A DNA stretch of 63,363 nucleotides from Thermosynechococcaceae cyanobacterium YX3bin19 (GTDB lineage: Bacteria; Cyanobacteriota; Cyanobacteriia; Thermosynechococcales; Thermosynechococcaceae), in the NCBI GenBank assembly GCA_030447595.1, contig JAUJON010000020.1, forward strand, positions 1 through 63,363, written 5' to 3'. Shown here piece after piece: positions 53,162-63,248 of this stretch (positions within the stretch are counted from its first letter, which is position 1; each line of letters begins with the position of its first letter). The position numbers were made by a program, and so were the translations under genes. The notes under the pieces were generated by a model. That model was given only the letters and a program-made list of their open reading frames with translations, was not told the origin of the DNA and made no database searches.

Positions 53162-53476
53162 ATGAATCTAAGTGTAGTAGTAGTAATTGTTTACGGAACT
53201 TTAACAATTGTTGGAGGCTTATTCGGCTACCTTAAAAGTCGCAGTAAAGCCTCGATTGTTTCAGGTAGTTTTTCAGGACTATTGTTAATCCTGAGTGCCT
53301 GGGTTTACTGGCAAGGGCAGCGCTGGGGCTTGTTATTAGGAGCAATTATCACAAGCGCTTTGATTGCCATTTTTGCTGTTCGGTTCAAAAAAACCCGTCA
53401 ATTTATCCCTGCTGGCTCAATGGCCTTTTTGGGGGCAGTAACGTTGGCTATCTTAATTTCTCAGCTTAGAACGTAA
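53162..53476 (+). CDS. TMEM14-family membrane protein
   Basis: 104 residues with four hydrophobic segments (VVVVIVYGTLTIVGGLFGYL; SFSGLLLILSAWVYW; WGLLLGAIITSALIAIFAV; MAFLGAVTLAILI). GGLFGYLKSRSKASIVSG and RFKKTRQFIPAG are the conserved TMEM14 loops. In plants and algae the family includes FAX proteins, which export fatty acids from plastids; the cyanobacterial role is not settled. Start ATG 53162 is preferred to an upstream alternative at 53105. Intact. Confidence 0.85.
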   Translation: MNLSVVVVIVYGTLTIVGGLFGYLKSRSKASIVSGSFSGLLLILSAWVYWQGQRWGLLLGAIITSALIAIFAVRFKKTRQFIPAGSMAFLGAVTLAILISQLRT

Positions 53477-53488
53477 ATTCGGCTATAG

Positions 53489-53515
53489 ACAGGATATTGT
53501 TCATCATCCTGTTTT
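53489..53515 (+). terminator. Rho-independent terminator of the TMEM14 gene
   Basis: ACAGGAT (53489-53495) pairs with ATCCTGT (53506-53512) across a 10-base loop, then a short T run (53512-53515). It lies 13 bases after the stop. Confidence 0.65.
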
Positions 53516-53737
53516 GCCGCCTGCGTTTAGGCAGAACTGGGAGCAGAACTTTCCAGTTCTCTAACAATCATTACTGAGGCTGGCTGGCTTTCACTCTTAA
53601 AGTATGAATCCCAGGGATTACGCATCCTCGTAGCACTCTAACTCAGTCCATGGATTCAGATCATGATCGTCTTTAGATCTTTATGACTGAGTAAAACCAG
53701 TATTGTCGGCATAGTGACTCTGTATCATTAAGTAGTT

Positions 53738-54007
53738 TCAAACCAGACATTATTTCCGAACATTTTCGCGCTAAGTTGAGCTATGTTACTCCAAACTATG
53801 GTGTATCTGCAGCCATCTTTAACCCAACCGGAGAATTTTTTTTAGTTCACCGAACTGACGATCAATCGTGGTGCTTTATAGCTAGCAGAGTTTAGAGAGA
53901 TGCCACAACAGTCAATTGCACGAGAAGTCAAGGAGGAAACCGGACTCGTAATTGCTAGTCATTACAAAGGAGAACATTGCCCGTTCTCAATGACCTTGTT
54001 CTCGGTA
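53738..54007 (+). pseudogene. Truncated Nudix hydrolase remnant
   Basis: The frames read IISEHFRAKLSYVTPNYGVS, AAIFNPTGEFFLVHRTDDQS and then, after a break, the Nudix box QQSIAREVKEETGLVIA. The box lacks its upstream GG part, and the domain stops after about 80 residues where the 3' end of nadK begins. A normal Nudix hydrolase is 140-180 residues, so the 3' half is gone. There is also a TAG near 53896 in the first frame. I see no start codon. It is a decayed gene. Confidence 0.6.
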
Positions 54008-54941
54008 GTTGTTACTGTAATGAATCCGGGCTCCTGCCCATTGAAGCTTTTCCCCGAAGAGTCTGGTAATAGGAGTGACTTTCCCGAAGAATAATATACT
54101 TGGCGTGGCAGTTTGCCCTCCGTACATCTACTCGCTGTCCTGGCCAAATTGAGGTAGCTAGAACTCCGTCCATCCAGAGCTTTGTACTTAAATCCTGATC
54201 TGCCAAGGGCCAGATACTCACTACCGAGCCAGAAGGCAGGACAACCGATCGACTGGAGAGGCTTAAAGGGCAAATAGGGGTAACGGCGTCCGCCTCCATA
54301 CCTGGATGCAAAATCGGGCCACTAGCAGAGACTGTATAAGAGGCAGAACCAGTTGGGGTAGAAACAATCAGCCCGTCTCCTTGATACTGATCGACAACCT
54401 CCCCATCAATTTCCATCTCTAGGATCGAGGTAAGCATCCGGTCAGCCGAGGCAGGTTTGACACACATATCATTTAGCGCTAGAAAACAATCTGGGAATTC
54501 CTCGTTAGATTGCCATCCTGCTTGATGCTATCTGTATGGTCACGTTTAAATACTCCCGCTTGCAGCATCATTCGCCGCTCCACAGCGAAGCGATCTTCGA
54601 GCAGACGATCCCAGACTGTCTCTGTATCTTTAAATGCTTCAAAGGGTTCCGTTAAAAAAGCCCAGATGCCCGCCAACATTCACAGCCAGAATCGGGATAC
54701 CGTCTGGAGCTAAATGTCTAGCAGCTCCTAAAGCAGTGCCATCACCCCCAAGCACGATTCGCTAAGTCAATCGGCTGAGTCGCTGAGGCTAGAAACACTG
54801 ATAAGGGTTATCTTTAGCTCCGCTTGGACCTACAAGAACCCGGCACTGACGATTTTCTAGTTGACGAGCACATTTATCAGCCCAGCGTTGCCCCTCAGCA
54901 TCCCCTGCTTTGTAAGCAATGATCGCTTGTTTTAACTGCAC
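53987..54941 (-). CDS. nadK: NAD(+) kinase, frameshifted
   Basis: Makes NADP from NAD and ATP. GTG start at 54941 ([14 protein letters not shown]), then [10 protein letters not shown], the GGDGT motif in [85 protein letters not shown], the TPTGS-type site [34 protein letters not shown], and the C-terminus [19 protein letters not shown]. About 310 residues. Breaks near 54770, 54665, 54480 and 54055. The gene lies directly after ndhE, an arrangement seen in other cyanobacteria. Confidence 0.88.
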
Positions 54942-55061
54942 TTGATTAACTTAAAGAACTTTTGGCAGCAGTTTAAGTACTTAGTTTTTGGAGCTAGGAA
55001 CGCCTGTAGAAAAGCCTAAAATCTGAAGATTTAAGATTAAACTGCAGCTTGAAGCCGCAGC

Positions 55062-55368
55062 CTACCATTTCAACAGGTTGAACTGCTCCATATCTACGGT
55101 GTCACGGTTACGGTAGATAGAGAGAATGATTGCTAACCCAACTGCTGACTCAGCAGCCGCCACGGTAATTACAAACACCGCAAAGACTTGACCTTTAATA
55201 CCTTGTGGATCTAGAAATCCTGAAAAAAGCTAGGAAGTTCAGATTGACGGCGTTCAACAGCAACTCAATAGACATTAATACCCGCACTACATTACGGCTA
55301 GTTACTAAGCCATAAATACCAATTGAAAACAGCGCTGCGGCTAAAATCAGAAAGTATTGAAGTTGCAT
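55062..55368 (-). CDS. ndhE: NAD(P)H-quinone oxidoreductase subunit NdhE (4L), one-base insertion
   Basis: [40 protein letters not shown] and VNLNFLAF are intact. An extra T near 55226 (six T where five fit) shifts the frame; in the corrected frame one reads [40 protein letters not shown] and [12 protein letters not shown]. The 307-base span equals 101 codons plus stop plus one base, exactly the NdhE length. It is a three-helix membrane subunit of the NDH-1 complex. Clearly a homopolymer error. Confidence 0.93.
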
Positions 55369-55409
55369 GTAAACCTCTCAATTATCCTTTGTTTGAATCA
55401 ATTCAATAC

Positions 55410-56042
55410 CTATTCAGAGGTAGACCCAGGGGTGCTGCTAGTGCCGCTGGATACCACCATGGGTTGGCGGGGACGTTCAGGCAAGGTAAGCACTGGCTGT
55501 CGTTCTGAAGAGACAATTTCTTCCGGCAAGAACTCCCTCCGCGCCAGCACAACAGCACCAATTAAAGCCATTAATAGCAGCACTGATGCCAGTTCAAACG
55601 GTAGCAGAAAGTCACTAAAGAGGTGTTCACCAATTAGAATCGTGGTCGAGGTTTCTGGCGCTGCACCGCTGTTTAAGCCTAACCAGGAGGTCTGTAAGAT
55701 CATCGTGCTGAGCAGAGCAAACAAACCTGTACAAACCAAGGCTGTAGCTCCTTGGCGAACCCAGCTTCTCGGCAAAGAGGCGAAGTCCTCCTGCTTGTTA
55801 ACGAGCATTACAGCAAATAAGATTAGGATATTTACAGCCCCGACATAAATCAATACCTGGGCTGCAGCGACAAAGTCAGCATTGAGTAGGAGGTAGAGCC
55901 CTGCAATACTGATTAGTACGCCTCCTAATAGAAAAGCTGAATAAACAATGTTCTGGAGTAATACAACACCTAGAGCTGCCCCAAGCACCATCAAAGATAA
56001 AAGGCCGAATGAAACAATCTGAACGCCTTCTGCCAAATTCAC
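55410..56042 (-). CDS. ndhG: NAD(P)H-quinone oxidoreductase subunit NdhG (6)
   Basis: 210 residues, intact. Five hydrophobic helices: VQIVSFGLLSLMVLGAALGV, VYSAFLLGGVLISIAGLYLL, YVGAVNILILFAVMLVNKQE (the conserved NdhG/NuoJ helix), LVCTGLFALLSTMILQ and LLPFELASVLLLMALIGAVV. The basic tail ARREFLPEEI follows. It is a membrane arm subunit of NDH-1, used in respiration and cyclic electron flow. Spaced 41 bases upstream of ndhE. Confidence 0.95.
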   Translation of the reverse strand: MNLAEGVQIVSFGLLSLMVLGAALGVVLLQNIVYSAFLLGGVLISIAGLYLLLNADFVAAAQVLIYVGAVNILILFAVMLVNKQEDFASLPRSWVRQGATALVCTGLFALLSTMILQTSWLGLNSGAAPETSTTILIGEHLFSDFLLPFELASVLLLMALIGAVVLARREFLPEEIVSSERQPVLTLPERPRQPMVVSSGTSSTPGSTSE

Positions 56043-56105
56043 GATGGGTTAATCTCCTGCAGTTTAATATTGCGGTTACCGTTCTGTTACCAACAGCCAA
56101 TCAAG

Positions 56106-56725
56106 TTAAGCTTTTGCCTTCTCCGCCTTCTGTTCCGGAGGATTCTGCTCCATTTGTTGCAAAATTTCTTCAGGACGTAGACCAGCGCGACGGGTTGTAT
56201 GGGGAACCTCGTGGGGGTTCATCACGCCTTCAGGCAAGTAGGCCAGTTCCCGCAAGGGAGTAACGGCTGGATCCTCCGTTACCTTGTAAGGCAGCCTACC
56301 CATTGCCACATTGTCAAAGTTCAATTCATGGCGATCATAGGTAGAAAGTTCATATTCCTCGGTAACTGAGAGACAGTTATCGGGCAGTACTCCACACAGT
56401 TAGCGCAGAAAATACAAACGCCAAAGTCAATACTGTAGTGCTTAAGTTGCTTTTTCTTGCTTTCTTTATTAAATTCCCAATCCACTACAGGTAAGTTAAT
56501 GGGACACACTCGGACGCAAACTTCGCAGGAGATACACTTGTCAAACTCGAAGTGAATACGGCCCCGGAAGCGCTCTGAGGGAATCAGTTTTTCATAGGGG
56601 TACTGCACTGTTACCGGGCGGCGCTGCATGTGATCAAAAGTTACCGATAAACCTTGCCCAATGTATCGAGCGGCTTGGACAGTTTCTTTGGCGTAGTCGC
56701 CGACTTTGTTGAGAAAGTTAAGCAT
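56106..56725 (-). CDS. ndhI: NAD(P)H-quinone oxidoreductase subunit NdhI, frameshifted
   Basis: Two 4Fe-4S ferredoxin motifs, [12 protein letters not shown] and [12 protein letters not shown], are separated by the usual 30 or so residues and preceded by [20 protein letters not shown] and [19 protein letters not shown] break near 56390 switches to the frame that reads [20 protein letters not shown] and on to AEKAKA. Start ATG 56725 ([14 protein letters not shown]). About 206 residues. It is the connecting-arm iron-sulphur subunit of NDH-1. Located between ndhA and ndhG. Confidence 0.93.
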
Positions 56726-56814
56726 AGTCAATGATTGTAAACTGCGACTAATTCTTTTAAACGAAGTAGGGGGAATCTCTAACTCCAGCTTAAGAAAATT
56801 TCATCAAACATGCT

Positions 56815-57933
56815 CTAGCCACCAAACGCGAAAGGAAATGCGAGCTTTAATCCTGCAGTTAACAGTAAGTTCACCAGCCCAACTGGCAGGAGGAATTTCC
56901 ATCCGAGATCGAGTAGCTGGTCAATGCGAACTCGGGGTAGAGTCCAGCGGAGGAGAATTGCCACAAAGACAAAGAAGTAGGCCTTGAGCAGGGTCGCAGT
57001 AATCCCCAGCGACGCAGTAACAACCTGGAAAGTAGGATTTGTTTCGCTAACGCCTAACCAACTGGATACTAGGTCGAGCGGGATGGGAAAGTCCCAGCCT
57101 CCAAAGTACAACACTGCAGCCAAAACTGAAGAGAGTACTAAGTTGACATAGGAGGCAACATAGAATAGGCCAAACCTCATGCCGGAGTATTCTGTTTGAT
57201 AGCCTGCAACTAACTCTTCCTCTGCCTCGGGTAGATCAAAGGGGAGCCGTTCGCACTCCGCCAAGGCACAAATCCAAAATAGAACTAAACCAATCGGCTG
57301 TCGCCAAACATTCCAGCCAAGAATACCGTATCCAGACTGCTGCTCCACGATGTCAATTGTACTTAAGCTATTAGACATCATCACAATTGCCAACACCGCT
57401 AGAGCTAGGGGAATCTCATAGCTGATCGACTGAGCAGCAGCTCGTAAACCCCCTAACAGAGAGTACTTATTATTAGAGGCATAGCCGGCCATCAATAAAC
57501 CAATTGGAGCGACACTTGATAAAGCAATCCAGAGAAAGATGCCAATTCCTACATTTGAAATCAGAAGATTCTGACCAAAAGGAACTATTAAGTAAGACAA
57601 GAATGCAGGCAAGACGACGATGACTGGACCAATGGTGAACAGCCAAGGGTCAGCCTTAGCTGGCACGATATCTTCCTTAAACACCAGCTTTAAACCATCG
57701 GCAACAGCTTGAAGGACTCCCAAAGGGCCGGCATACTCGGGTCCAATTCGCTGTTGAACAGCTGCCGAGATCTTCCGCTCCAGCCACACGCTTACCAGCA
57801 CTCCAAGAGTTGCACCAATGATGATCACAGTCATGGGTAAGGGCATCCAAATAGCTTTGGCAGCGCCTACTGGCAAGCCCAAATCGATCAGGGTTTCAAT
57901 AAAACTTTCTTGAAGGTCAATACCTGGGTTCAT
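56815..57933 (-). CDS. ndhA: NAD(P)H-quinone oxidoreductase subunit NdhA (1)
   Basis: 372 residues, intact, with eight hydrophobic helices. Marks: [54 protein letters not shown] and [20 protein letters not shown], the quinone-site loop of NuoH/NdhA. It forms the quinone pocket next to the peripheral arm of NDH-1. It is first of the ndhA-ndhI-ndhG-ndhE order typical of cyanobacteria. The ATG follows AGAACT and about 90 bases separate it from gltA. Confidence 0.96.
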   Translation of the reverse strand: MNPGIDLQESFIETLIDLGLPVGAAKAIWMPLPMTVIIIGATLGVLVSVWLERKISAAVQQRIGPEYAGPLGVLQAVADGLKLVFKEDIVPAKADPWLFTIGPVIVVLPAFLSYLIVPFGQNLLISNVGIGIFLWIALSSVAPIGLLMAGYASNNKYSLLGGLRAAAQSISYEIPLALAVLAIVMMSNSLSTIDIVEQQSGYGILGWNVWRQPIGLVLFWICALAECERLPFDLPEAEEELVAGYQTEYSGMRFGLFYVASYVNLVLSSVLAAVLYFGGWDFPIPLDLVSSWLGVSETNPTFQVVTASLGITATLLKAYFFVFVAILLRWTLPRVRIDQLLDLGWKFLLPVGLVNLLLTAGLKLAFPFAFGG

Positions 57934-58042
57934 AGTTCTGAGTTAGAAGAACACTTAATGGCCTGCGTCATAAGGATTGTTTTCTACCTTCGTTAGTATA
58001 TAGTGTGCCAACCCCCGGGAAGGTTAATGGGGAGAATTTGAG

Positions 58043-59203
58043 TCACGAATACTCGCTAGCATTAGTCCGGCGCTGTTCTATTGGTGTGTAGGGAAAGTCA
58101 TGGGGACCCGTATAAATTTGCGTGGGTCGGAAGATCCGGTTGGCTTCCAGTTGTTCTTTCCAGTGGGCTAGCCACCCGGCAACACGAGCGATCGCAAAAA
58201 CGGGTGTAAATAGGTCTACTGGAATGCCTAGCTTTCGGTAAACCAAGCCAGAGTAGAAGTCTACGTTGGCAAAAATACCGCGACTACCCAATCTTTCTTC
58301 AATAACTCTTTCCATTTCCAGGGCAATGTCGTAGTACTCATCGCGGCCAAACTTTTCAAAAAGTTGTTCAGCTAGTTTTTGCAAAATCGTTGCCCGGGGG
58401 TCTTTAACTTTATACACCCGGTGCCCAAATCCCATGATCTTAGACTTGCGTTCAAAGCAATCCTCTAGATAGGGACGAACATTCTCAACCGAGCCAATTT
58501 CTTCTATCGTTTGAATCACCTCTTCGTTTGCTCCGCCGTGCAGAGGTCCAGCCAAGGTACCCACTGCCGAGGCCACTACAGCGTATGGGTCTGTCAAGGT
58601 TGAGGCTGTCACCATCGCCGAAAAGGTGGAAGCATTGATGGTGTGCTCTGCGTGCAGTGTTAGGCAAACATCCAAGACGTGAGCGGCAAGTTCATCCGGT
58701 ACCCGCTCATTGAGCATGTATAGAAAGTTAGTAGTATAGTCGAGATCATCCTGGGGACCCACCGGATCATTCCCCTTGCGGATGCTTTGAAACGCTGCCA
58801 CCATTGTCGGAATTTTAGCTAAAAGTCTCACAGCAGCAGCCCGGATGTAGGCTGGATCCTCCAAGGCCCGCCGAGAGTAGAACAAGCCCAAAGCTGCTGC
58901 TGAAGCTTGCAGTGCATCCATAGGATGTCCACTTTCTGGAAAGCACTTCATCATGTCCCGGATCCGGAATTTTACCCGCCGGTTGTAGCGGACCTCATGC
59001 TCAAAGGCTTCAAGTTCAGCGACGCCTGGCAATTCACCCCAGATCAGTAGATAAGCCGTTTCTAGAAAACTACTTTTTTCGGCAAGGTCTTCAATCCGAA
59101 TGCCCCGGTATTCTAGTATCCCTTGCTTTCCATCCACATAGCTAATACTGGACTGGGTGACGGGAACGCCTTCTAAACCTGGTTTATACTCACATGTAGA
59201 CAT
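58043..59203 (-). CDS. gltA: Citrate synthase
   Basis: 386 residues, full length. Condenses acetyl-CoA with oxaloacetate. The catalytic residues appear in LHAEHTINASTF (His), KIMGFGHRVYKVKDPRA (His) and NVDFYSGLVY (Asp). The N-terminus EYKPGLEGVPVTQSSISYVD is the short type II-like bacterial form. Start ATG 59203. In the same direction as ndhA, 109 bases upstream, possibly with its own promoter. Confidence 0.96.
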   Translation of the reverse strand: MSTCEYKPGLEGVPVTQSSISYVDGKQGILEYRGIRIEDLAEKSSFLETAYLLIWGELPGVAELEAFEHEVRYNRRVKFRIRDMMKCFPESGHPMDALQASAAALGLFYSRRALEDPAYIRAAAVRLLAKIPTMVAAFQSIRKGNDPVGPQDDLDYTTNFLYMLNERVPDELAAHVLDVCLTLHAEHTINASTFSAMVTASTLTDPYAVVASAVGTLAGPLHGGANEEVIQTIEEIGSVENVRPYLEDCFERKSKIMGFGHRVYKVKDPRATILQKLAEQLFEKFGRDEYYDIALEMERVIEERLGSRGIFANVDFYSGLVYRKLGIPVDLFTPVFAIARVAGWLAHWKEQLEANRIFRPTQIYTGPHDFPYTPIEQRRTNASEYS

Positions 59204-59361
59204 AAGTTTGACCTAGAATAACTCGACAATCCTGAAGCACTGGCATGGTAAAAGTTCAAGCGCCTGCAGGCTCGCCAAGTGCAGTGCAGTCTTTTTATAA
59301 AGCAAAAAGATTGTACGCTATTAATCCCTTGACCAAAGTGTTCCTCGTTAACGTTTTAGTC

Positions 59362-59870
59362 TTAGAGCAGCAGCCGGGGAGGTGTAAGCCAGAATAAACA
59401 GCTATTTCCCACCGGTGAAACTTGGTTAGGCACTGTTAGGCCAATGACGCCTGCTTTTTTCAACTCAAGCACCTGTCTGGATTCTCCCCAAATTAGAAAT
59501 TCAGCCCATTGACATAAGTCTGGTTGGTGGCCCACTAGGGCAAGAGCCACTTGACCCGAACACTGCCAAGCGTTGAACCACATTAACCATTGGTCAAAGC
59601 TACCGCCGGGAACCAGAGTTGAAGATTCTTCGATCTGGAAGCCTAGTCCTTTAGCTTGAAAATCTCAGCAGTCTGGCGAGCTCGGGCCAAAGGACTAGTT
59701 AAAATAAGGTCAAAGTGAATTTGAAGGGCGTTAAGACACTGGGCAACTCGCTGAGTCTTGAGCCGCCCCTGCAATGTCAACGGCCGCTGAGCATCAACAG
59801 TGTATTCCTCCCGAGCAACAGCAATGCCATGGCGAATCAGGTAAAGCTGAGTAATCTTCCAAACCTGCAT
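59362..59870 (-). CDS. sixA: SixA-type phosphohistidine phosphatase, frameshifted
   Basis: [20 protein letters not shown] starts at 59870 and holds the histidine-phosphatase motif [21 protein letters not shown] is the second conserved part. A break near 59650 leads to [40 protein letters not shown] (the second His in GHQPDL) and [15 protein letters not shown]. About 168 residues. SixA removes phosphate from His of histidine-phosphotransfer proteins in E. coli. It starts 4 bases after the DHH gene stops, so the two are cotranscribed. Confidence 0.85.
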
Positions 59871-59874
59871 TACC

Positions 59875-61092
59875 TCAGCCGGTGTGAATGGCACTGTCGT
59901 CCGGATTGACTAGACGCAGTAGTTTTTGCTTGATTTGCATGTCGTAGGCACTCCATTTTAGCCGAGCAAACTCAGAGTGCTCGTTACAGCCGGAGAGAAA
60001 ACCCATCGGGATTTCAAATCCACCAGCGAGTGAGCGCCCGCCTCCAAAGAAGCGTCCTTGAGTATCCTGACCGAACGCCTCCTTAATAAATTCGTCGGAT
60101 CAAGGGTGATCTTGCGTGGTTCTTAGAGATCCAATCACCACTTCCAGTTCTTCGTCTTCGTCGTGCACAATGCCGTAAACTACCGCCGTATGCACATTGT
60201 CTTCCGTGACTAAGAAGTCAGCTGCTTGAGGAATCGCATCGCGGTCATCGTAACGCAGGTAACCAACACCAGAAATCGAAAAGTTGTTGTAGACCGCACG
60301 GTTCTTCAGACCTCGCTCAATCACATCCATGACTTGCTTGGAGCGAGAGGTCTGAAGTACTGCGTTAAGTAACTGCGTATCATAGAAGCGACTGAGATAC
60401 GCTGCAGCCAAAAAATCGTCTTCTTGAGCTTGCATTAATCGGTTCGTATCAGACCGCAGGCCGTGCATCAAAGCCGTAGCGCACTTAACGTGGTCGCTCA
60501 CACTGCTATCCAAGCTGACCAGTCCCGCTTGTAGGTATTGGGTCACAATAGTTGCCGTTGCCCGGGCACTTACTCGGATATCAGCAAACTCAGGTTGAAA
60601 GTCATCTTGAATACTGTGATGGTCAATGATGACAGTGATAGGTAAGTTCGCCTGCTTCACCATTTCCATTAACTGGCTGGTCGTTCCCTGATTATCGATA
60701 AGGACACAACCTTGGTAGATAGACAGATCACGATTTTTGTTAGACTGATTTGTCCAGCGTTGAACGGGTAAACCCGTCAATCTCACTAAAGCAATATTCT
60801 CCTGATGGCTGAGCGTCCCAGCGTAAGCAATATCGCACTGAATATCAAATTGCTCAGCGATTAACTTATAGACCCAAGCAGAGGACAAGGCATCTGGATC
60901 AGGAAAGTCTTGTAAAATCACTAGCTGCCGTTCCCCATGATGTCGTTCCAGGGTTTGCCGTAACCCCTCAACCCGCTGCTCCAAGTTACGAATTTGCTTG
61001 GTCGCTGGGTACTCACAGGTAGGATATCGATCGGAGTCTACAGCACCAAGTTCTACAAGTTTATTGAGAGATTTTAAAGAGGGTGAGTGCAT
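59875..61092 (-). CDS. DHH-family phosphoesterase, frameshifted near the 3' end
   Basis: [20 protein letters not shown], then the metal-binding [29 protein letters not shown], the DHH motif in [25 protein letters not shown], and the C-terminal DHHA1 half [20 protein letters not shown] ... [20 protein letters not shown]. After a break near 60105, the frame continues [32 protein letters not shown] and [20 protein letters not shown], the normal end at 59875. About 405 residues. The family includes NrnA-like nanoRNases and pAp phosphatases. Soluble. Confidence 0.85.
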
Positions 61093-61304
61093 AGTTAAAC
61101 CGCGGAAAACAACACGGTCAATAAATAGGTAAGGCCAGCAGATCAGCTTAAAAAGTAGGTAAAGATCTATCTCAGCTAGTTAAACAGGTTAAAATGACTC
61201 TAGCTTGATCTTGGCAAAAAGTGAGTGATTTAACACGCTTCAGCCCTACCTTAGGCAAACTTCTATCTTTGGTAATATCACCTTAGATAGTAATGACCTC
61301 CAAT

Positions 61305-61328
61305 AAGTAGGATTTTGCATTCCTACTT
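61305..61328. repeat. Perfect 8-bp inverted repeat
   Basis: AAGTAGGA / TCCTACTT with an 8-base loop TTTTGCAT lies in the 365-base gap between the DHH and HNH genes. It could be an operator or a weak attenuator; no T run follows. Otherwise I see nothing in this gap. Confidence 0.5.
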
Positions 61329-61423
61329 GCAGGCGAGACTGGTAGGAGCGCCATTTTTTGTTTAAGCCCATTTTTTGAGTGTTACAGCAACTTTGAAACG
61401 ACCACTAACAGCAGAGATCTCTA

Positions 61424-61454
61424 TAAAAAAATCCCTGTCACTAGCTTCGACAGG
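61424..61454 (-). terminator. Rho-independent terminator of the HNH gene
   Basis: On the minus strand CCTGTC (61454-61449) pairs with GACAGG (61439-61434) around a 9-base loop, then GATTTTTTTAT. It lies just past the HNH stop at 61458. Confidence 0.75.
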
Positions 61455-61457
61455 AAA

Positions 61458-61955
61458 CTACAAACCGATAACATACTTTTGCCATTCCTGATGGATACCG
61501 CTCCTCAAATGCTTGGTAACCTCGAAGTATAAACTGCTGTAAGGTTTTCGAGGCATATGAGGCAGAAGCATATTGGCTTCTTTAGGTGTACGACTACCTT
61601 TTTTAATATTACAACGGACGCAAGCGGTCGTGATATTTTCCCAGGTATCCCCGCCTCCACGCGATCGCGGGATAACGTGGTCTAACGTTAGTTCGTCTCC
61701 TGTATAGCCACAATACTGGCAGGCATGTCCATCGCGATGTAGGATATTGCGGCGGGTCAAGGGAATTTCCTTGTAGGGAACCCGAACATAATGCCTCAAG
61801 CGAATTACAGTTGGTAAGGGGAACTCAGTATAAACGTATTTGCCGTTGTGCTCTACCTGTTCTGCTTTACCTTTAATAACTAAAATTACAGCTCTACGCC
61901 AGCTTGTAATGTTGAGCGGCTCATAGGAGGCGTTTAGTACTAGAACTTTGCCCAT
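61458..61955 (-). CDS. HNH endonuclease family protein
   Basis: 165 residues, intact. The core is CQYCGYTGDELTLDHVIPRS, RGGGDTWENITTACVRCN and KKGSRTP, with the DH, N and H of the beta-beta-alpha-metal nuclease site and two CxxC zinc pairs. The N-terminus VLVLNASYEPLNITSWRRAV is a conserved cyanobacterial extension. The cellular role is not known; similar chromosomal HNH proteins are common and not linked to mobile DNA here. Start ATG 61955. Confidence 0.9.
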   Translation of the reverse strand: MGKVLVLNASYEPLNITSWRRAVILVIKGKAEQVEHNGKYVYTEFPLPTVIRLRHYVRVPYKEIPLTRRNILHRDGHACQYCGYTGDELTLDHVIPRSRGGGDTWENITTACVRCNIKKGSRTPKEANMLLPHMPRKPYSSLYFEVTKHLRSGIHQEWQKYVIGL

Positions 61956-62105
61956 GAATGCTTGACAAAGAACGTATCTTCAGATGGTAGCATAGCTCAT
62001 CAGGCCGAAGTTATTCGACATTTTGTCTTGCCTTGCCGCTGAATTGCTACTCAGAGGCAGAGAATTTATCCAGGTCTTGCCGGTGCTTAAAAAAGGTTAG
62101 TCACA

Positions 62106-63248
62106 ATGGTTAGTCAATCGCACCTTAGTAACGCTTCGCCCTGCGATCGCGCTTGGGTTGAAATTGACTTAAACGCGCTTGCCCATAATATCCAGCAGTT
62201 AAAGCAGCTTCTATCGCCTCAGACTGAACTTATGGCTGTGGTAAAGGCAGACGCTTACGGGCATGGTGCTGTAACAGTTGCTCAAACCGTTTTACAGCAT
62301 GGAGTGACTTGGTTGGCAGTAGCCACAATTTCCGAAGGCATTGAGCTGCGTCAAGCTGGAATCACCGCTCCAATTCTAGTTTTAGGTGCAGTCGGCACCC
62401 AGGAACAGGTCCAAGCGATCGCCCGCTGGAAACTCCAACCAAGCCTCAGTACACCCAAACAAGCATTAGTCTTTTCCAAGACTCTAGAGGCTCCTTTGCC
62501 TATCCACGTGAACATTGATACAGGCATGTCTAGATCAGGGGTACCTTGGCAGGATGCCGTCGAGTTTGTCAAATTTGTGCATCGCCTACCGAATCTAACT
62601 CTTGCCAGCATTTACTCACATCTAGCAATGGCTGATTGTCTTGATCCGACTGTCACTCAGCAACAGCAAACCTGGTTCCAATGGGTGGTGCAGCAAATCC
62701 AGTTAGCTGGGATTCCTCTACCAATGCTGCACCTAGCCAACTCCGCCGCCACATTAAGTAACTCAAACTTGCATTACGACCTTGTCCGGGTAGGTCTAGC
62801 GATGTATGGCCTTTATCCGGCAGAGCATTTGAAGTCAGCTACTGTCCTCAAGCCGGTTCTTCAAGTCAAAGCACGGGTAACCCAGGTTAAAACAATTCAC
62901 TCGGGGACGGGGGTAAGTTATGGCTATCAATTCATAGCAAAAGAATCAATGCGGCTGGCTGTAATAGGGATTGGCTATGCAGATGGAGTACCGCGCAATT
63001 TTTCTAACCAAATGAGCATCTTGATTCGAGGACAGCAAGTCGCTCAAATCGGCGCAATCACAATGGATCAGTTGATGGTGGATGCCACTGATATTTCCGA
63101 CCTACAAGAGGGGGAAATTGTAACGCTTTTGGGCCAGGATGGTGAGAGGCAGATCTCAGCAGACGACTGGGCCAAAGCCTTAGGAACCATCTCTTGGGAG
63201 ATCCTTTGTAGCTTTAGTCACCGTTTACAACGAGTACCAACGAGTTAA
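62106..63248 (+). CDS. alr: Alanine racemase
   Basis: 380 residues, full length. A PLP enzyme that makes D-alanine for peptidoglycan. The PLP lysine is in AVVKADAYGHG (Lys47), and the second catalytic residue, a tyrosine, is in GTGVSYGYQF. ASIYSHLAMADC, LANSAATL, VRVGLAMYGLYPA and GAITMDQLMVDAT are conserved family segments. Start ATG 62106 after GGTTAGTCACA. Intact. Confidence 0.95.
   Translation: MVSQSHLSNASPCDRAWVEIDLNALAHNIQQLKQLLSPQTELMAVVKADAYGHGAVTVAQTVLQHGVTWLAVATISEGIELRQAGITAPILVLGAVGTQEQVQAIARWKLQPSLSTPKQALVFSKTLEAPLPIHVNIDTGMSRSGVPWQDAVEFVKFVHRLPNLTLASIYSHLAMADCLDPTVTQQQQTWFQWVVQQIQLAGIPLPMLHLANSAATLSNSNLHYDLVRVGLAMYGLYPAEHLKSATVLKPVLQVKARVTQVKTIHSGTGVSYGYQFIAKESMRLAVIGIGYADGVPRNFSNQMSILIRGQQVAQIGAITMDQLMVDATDISDLQEGEIVTLLGQDGERQISADDWAKALGTISWEILCSFSHRLQRVPTS

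Noticed and set aside
61458-61955. HNH protein as part of a mobile intron or defence system
   Set aside because: It is an intact stand-alone gene among housekeeping genes with no mobile features.
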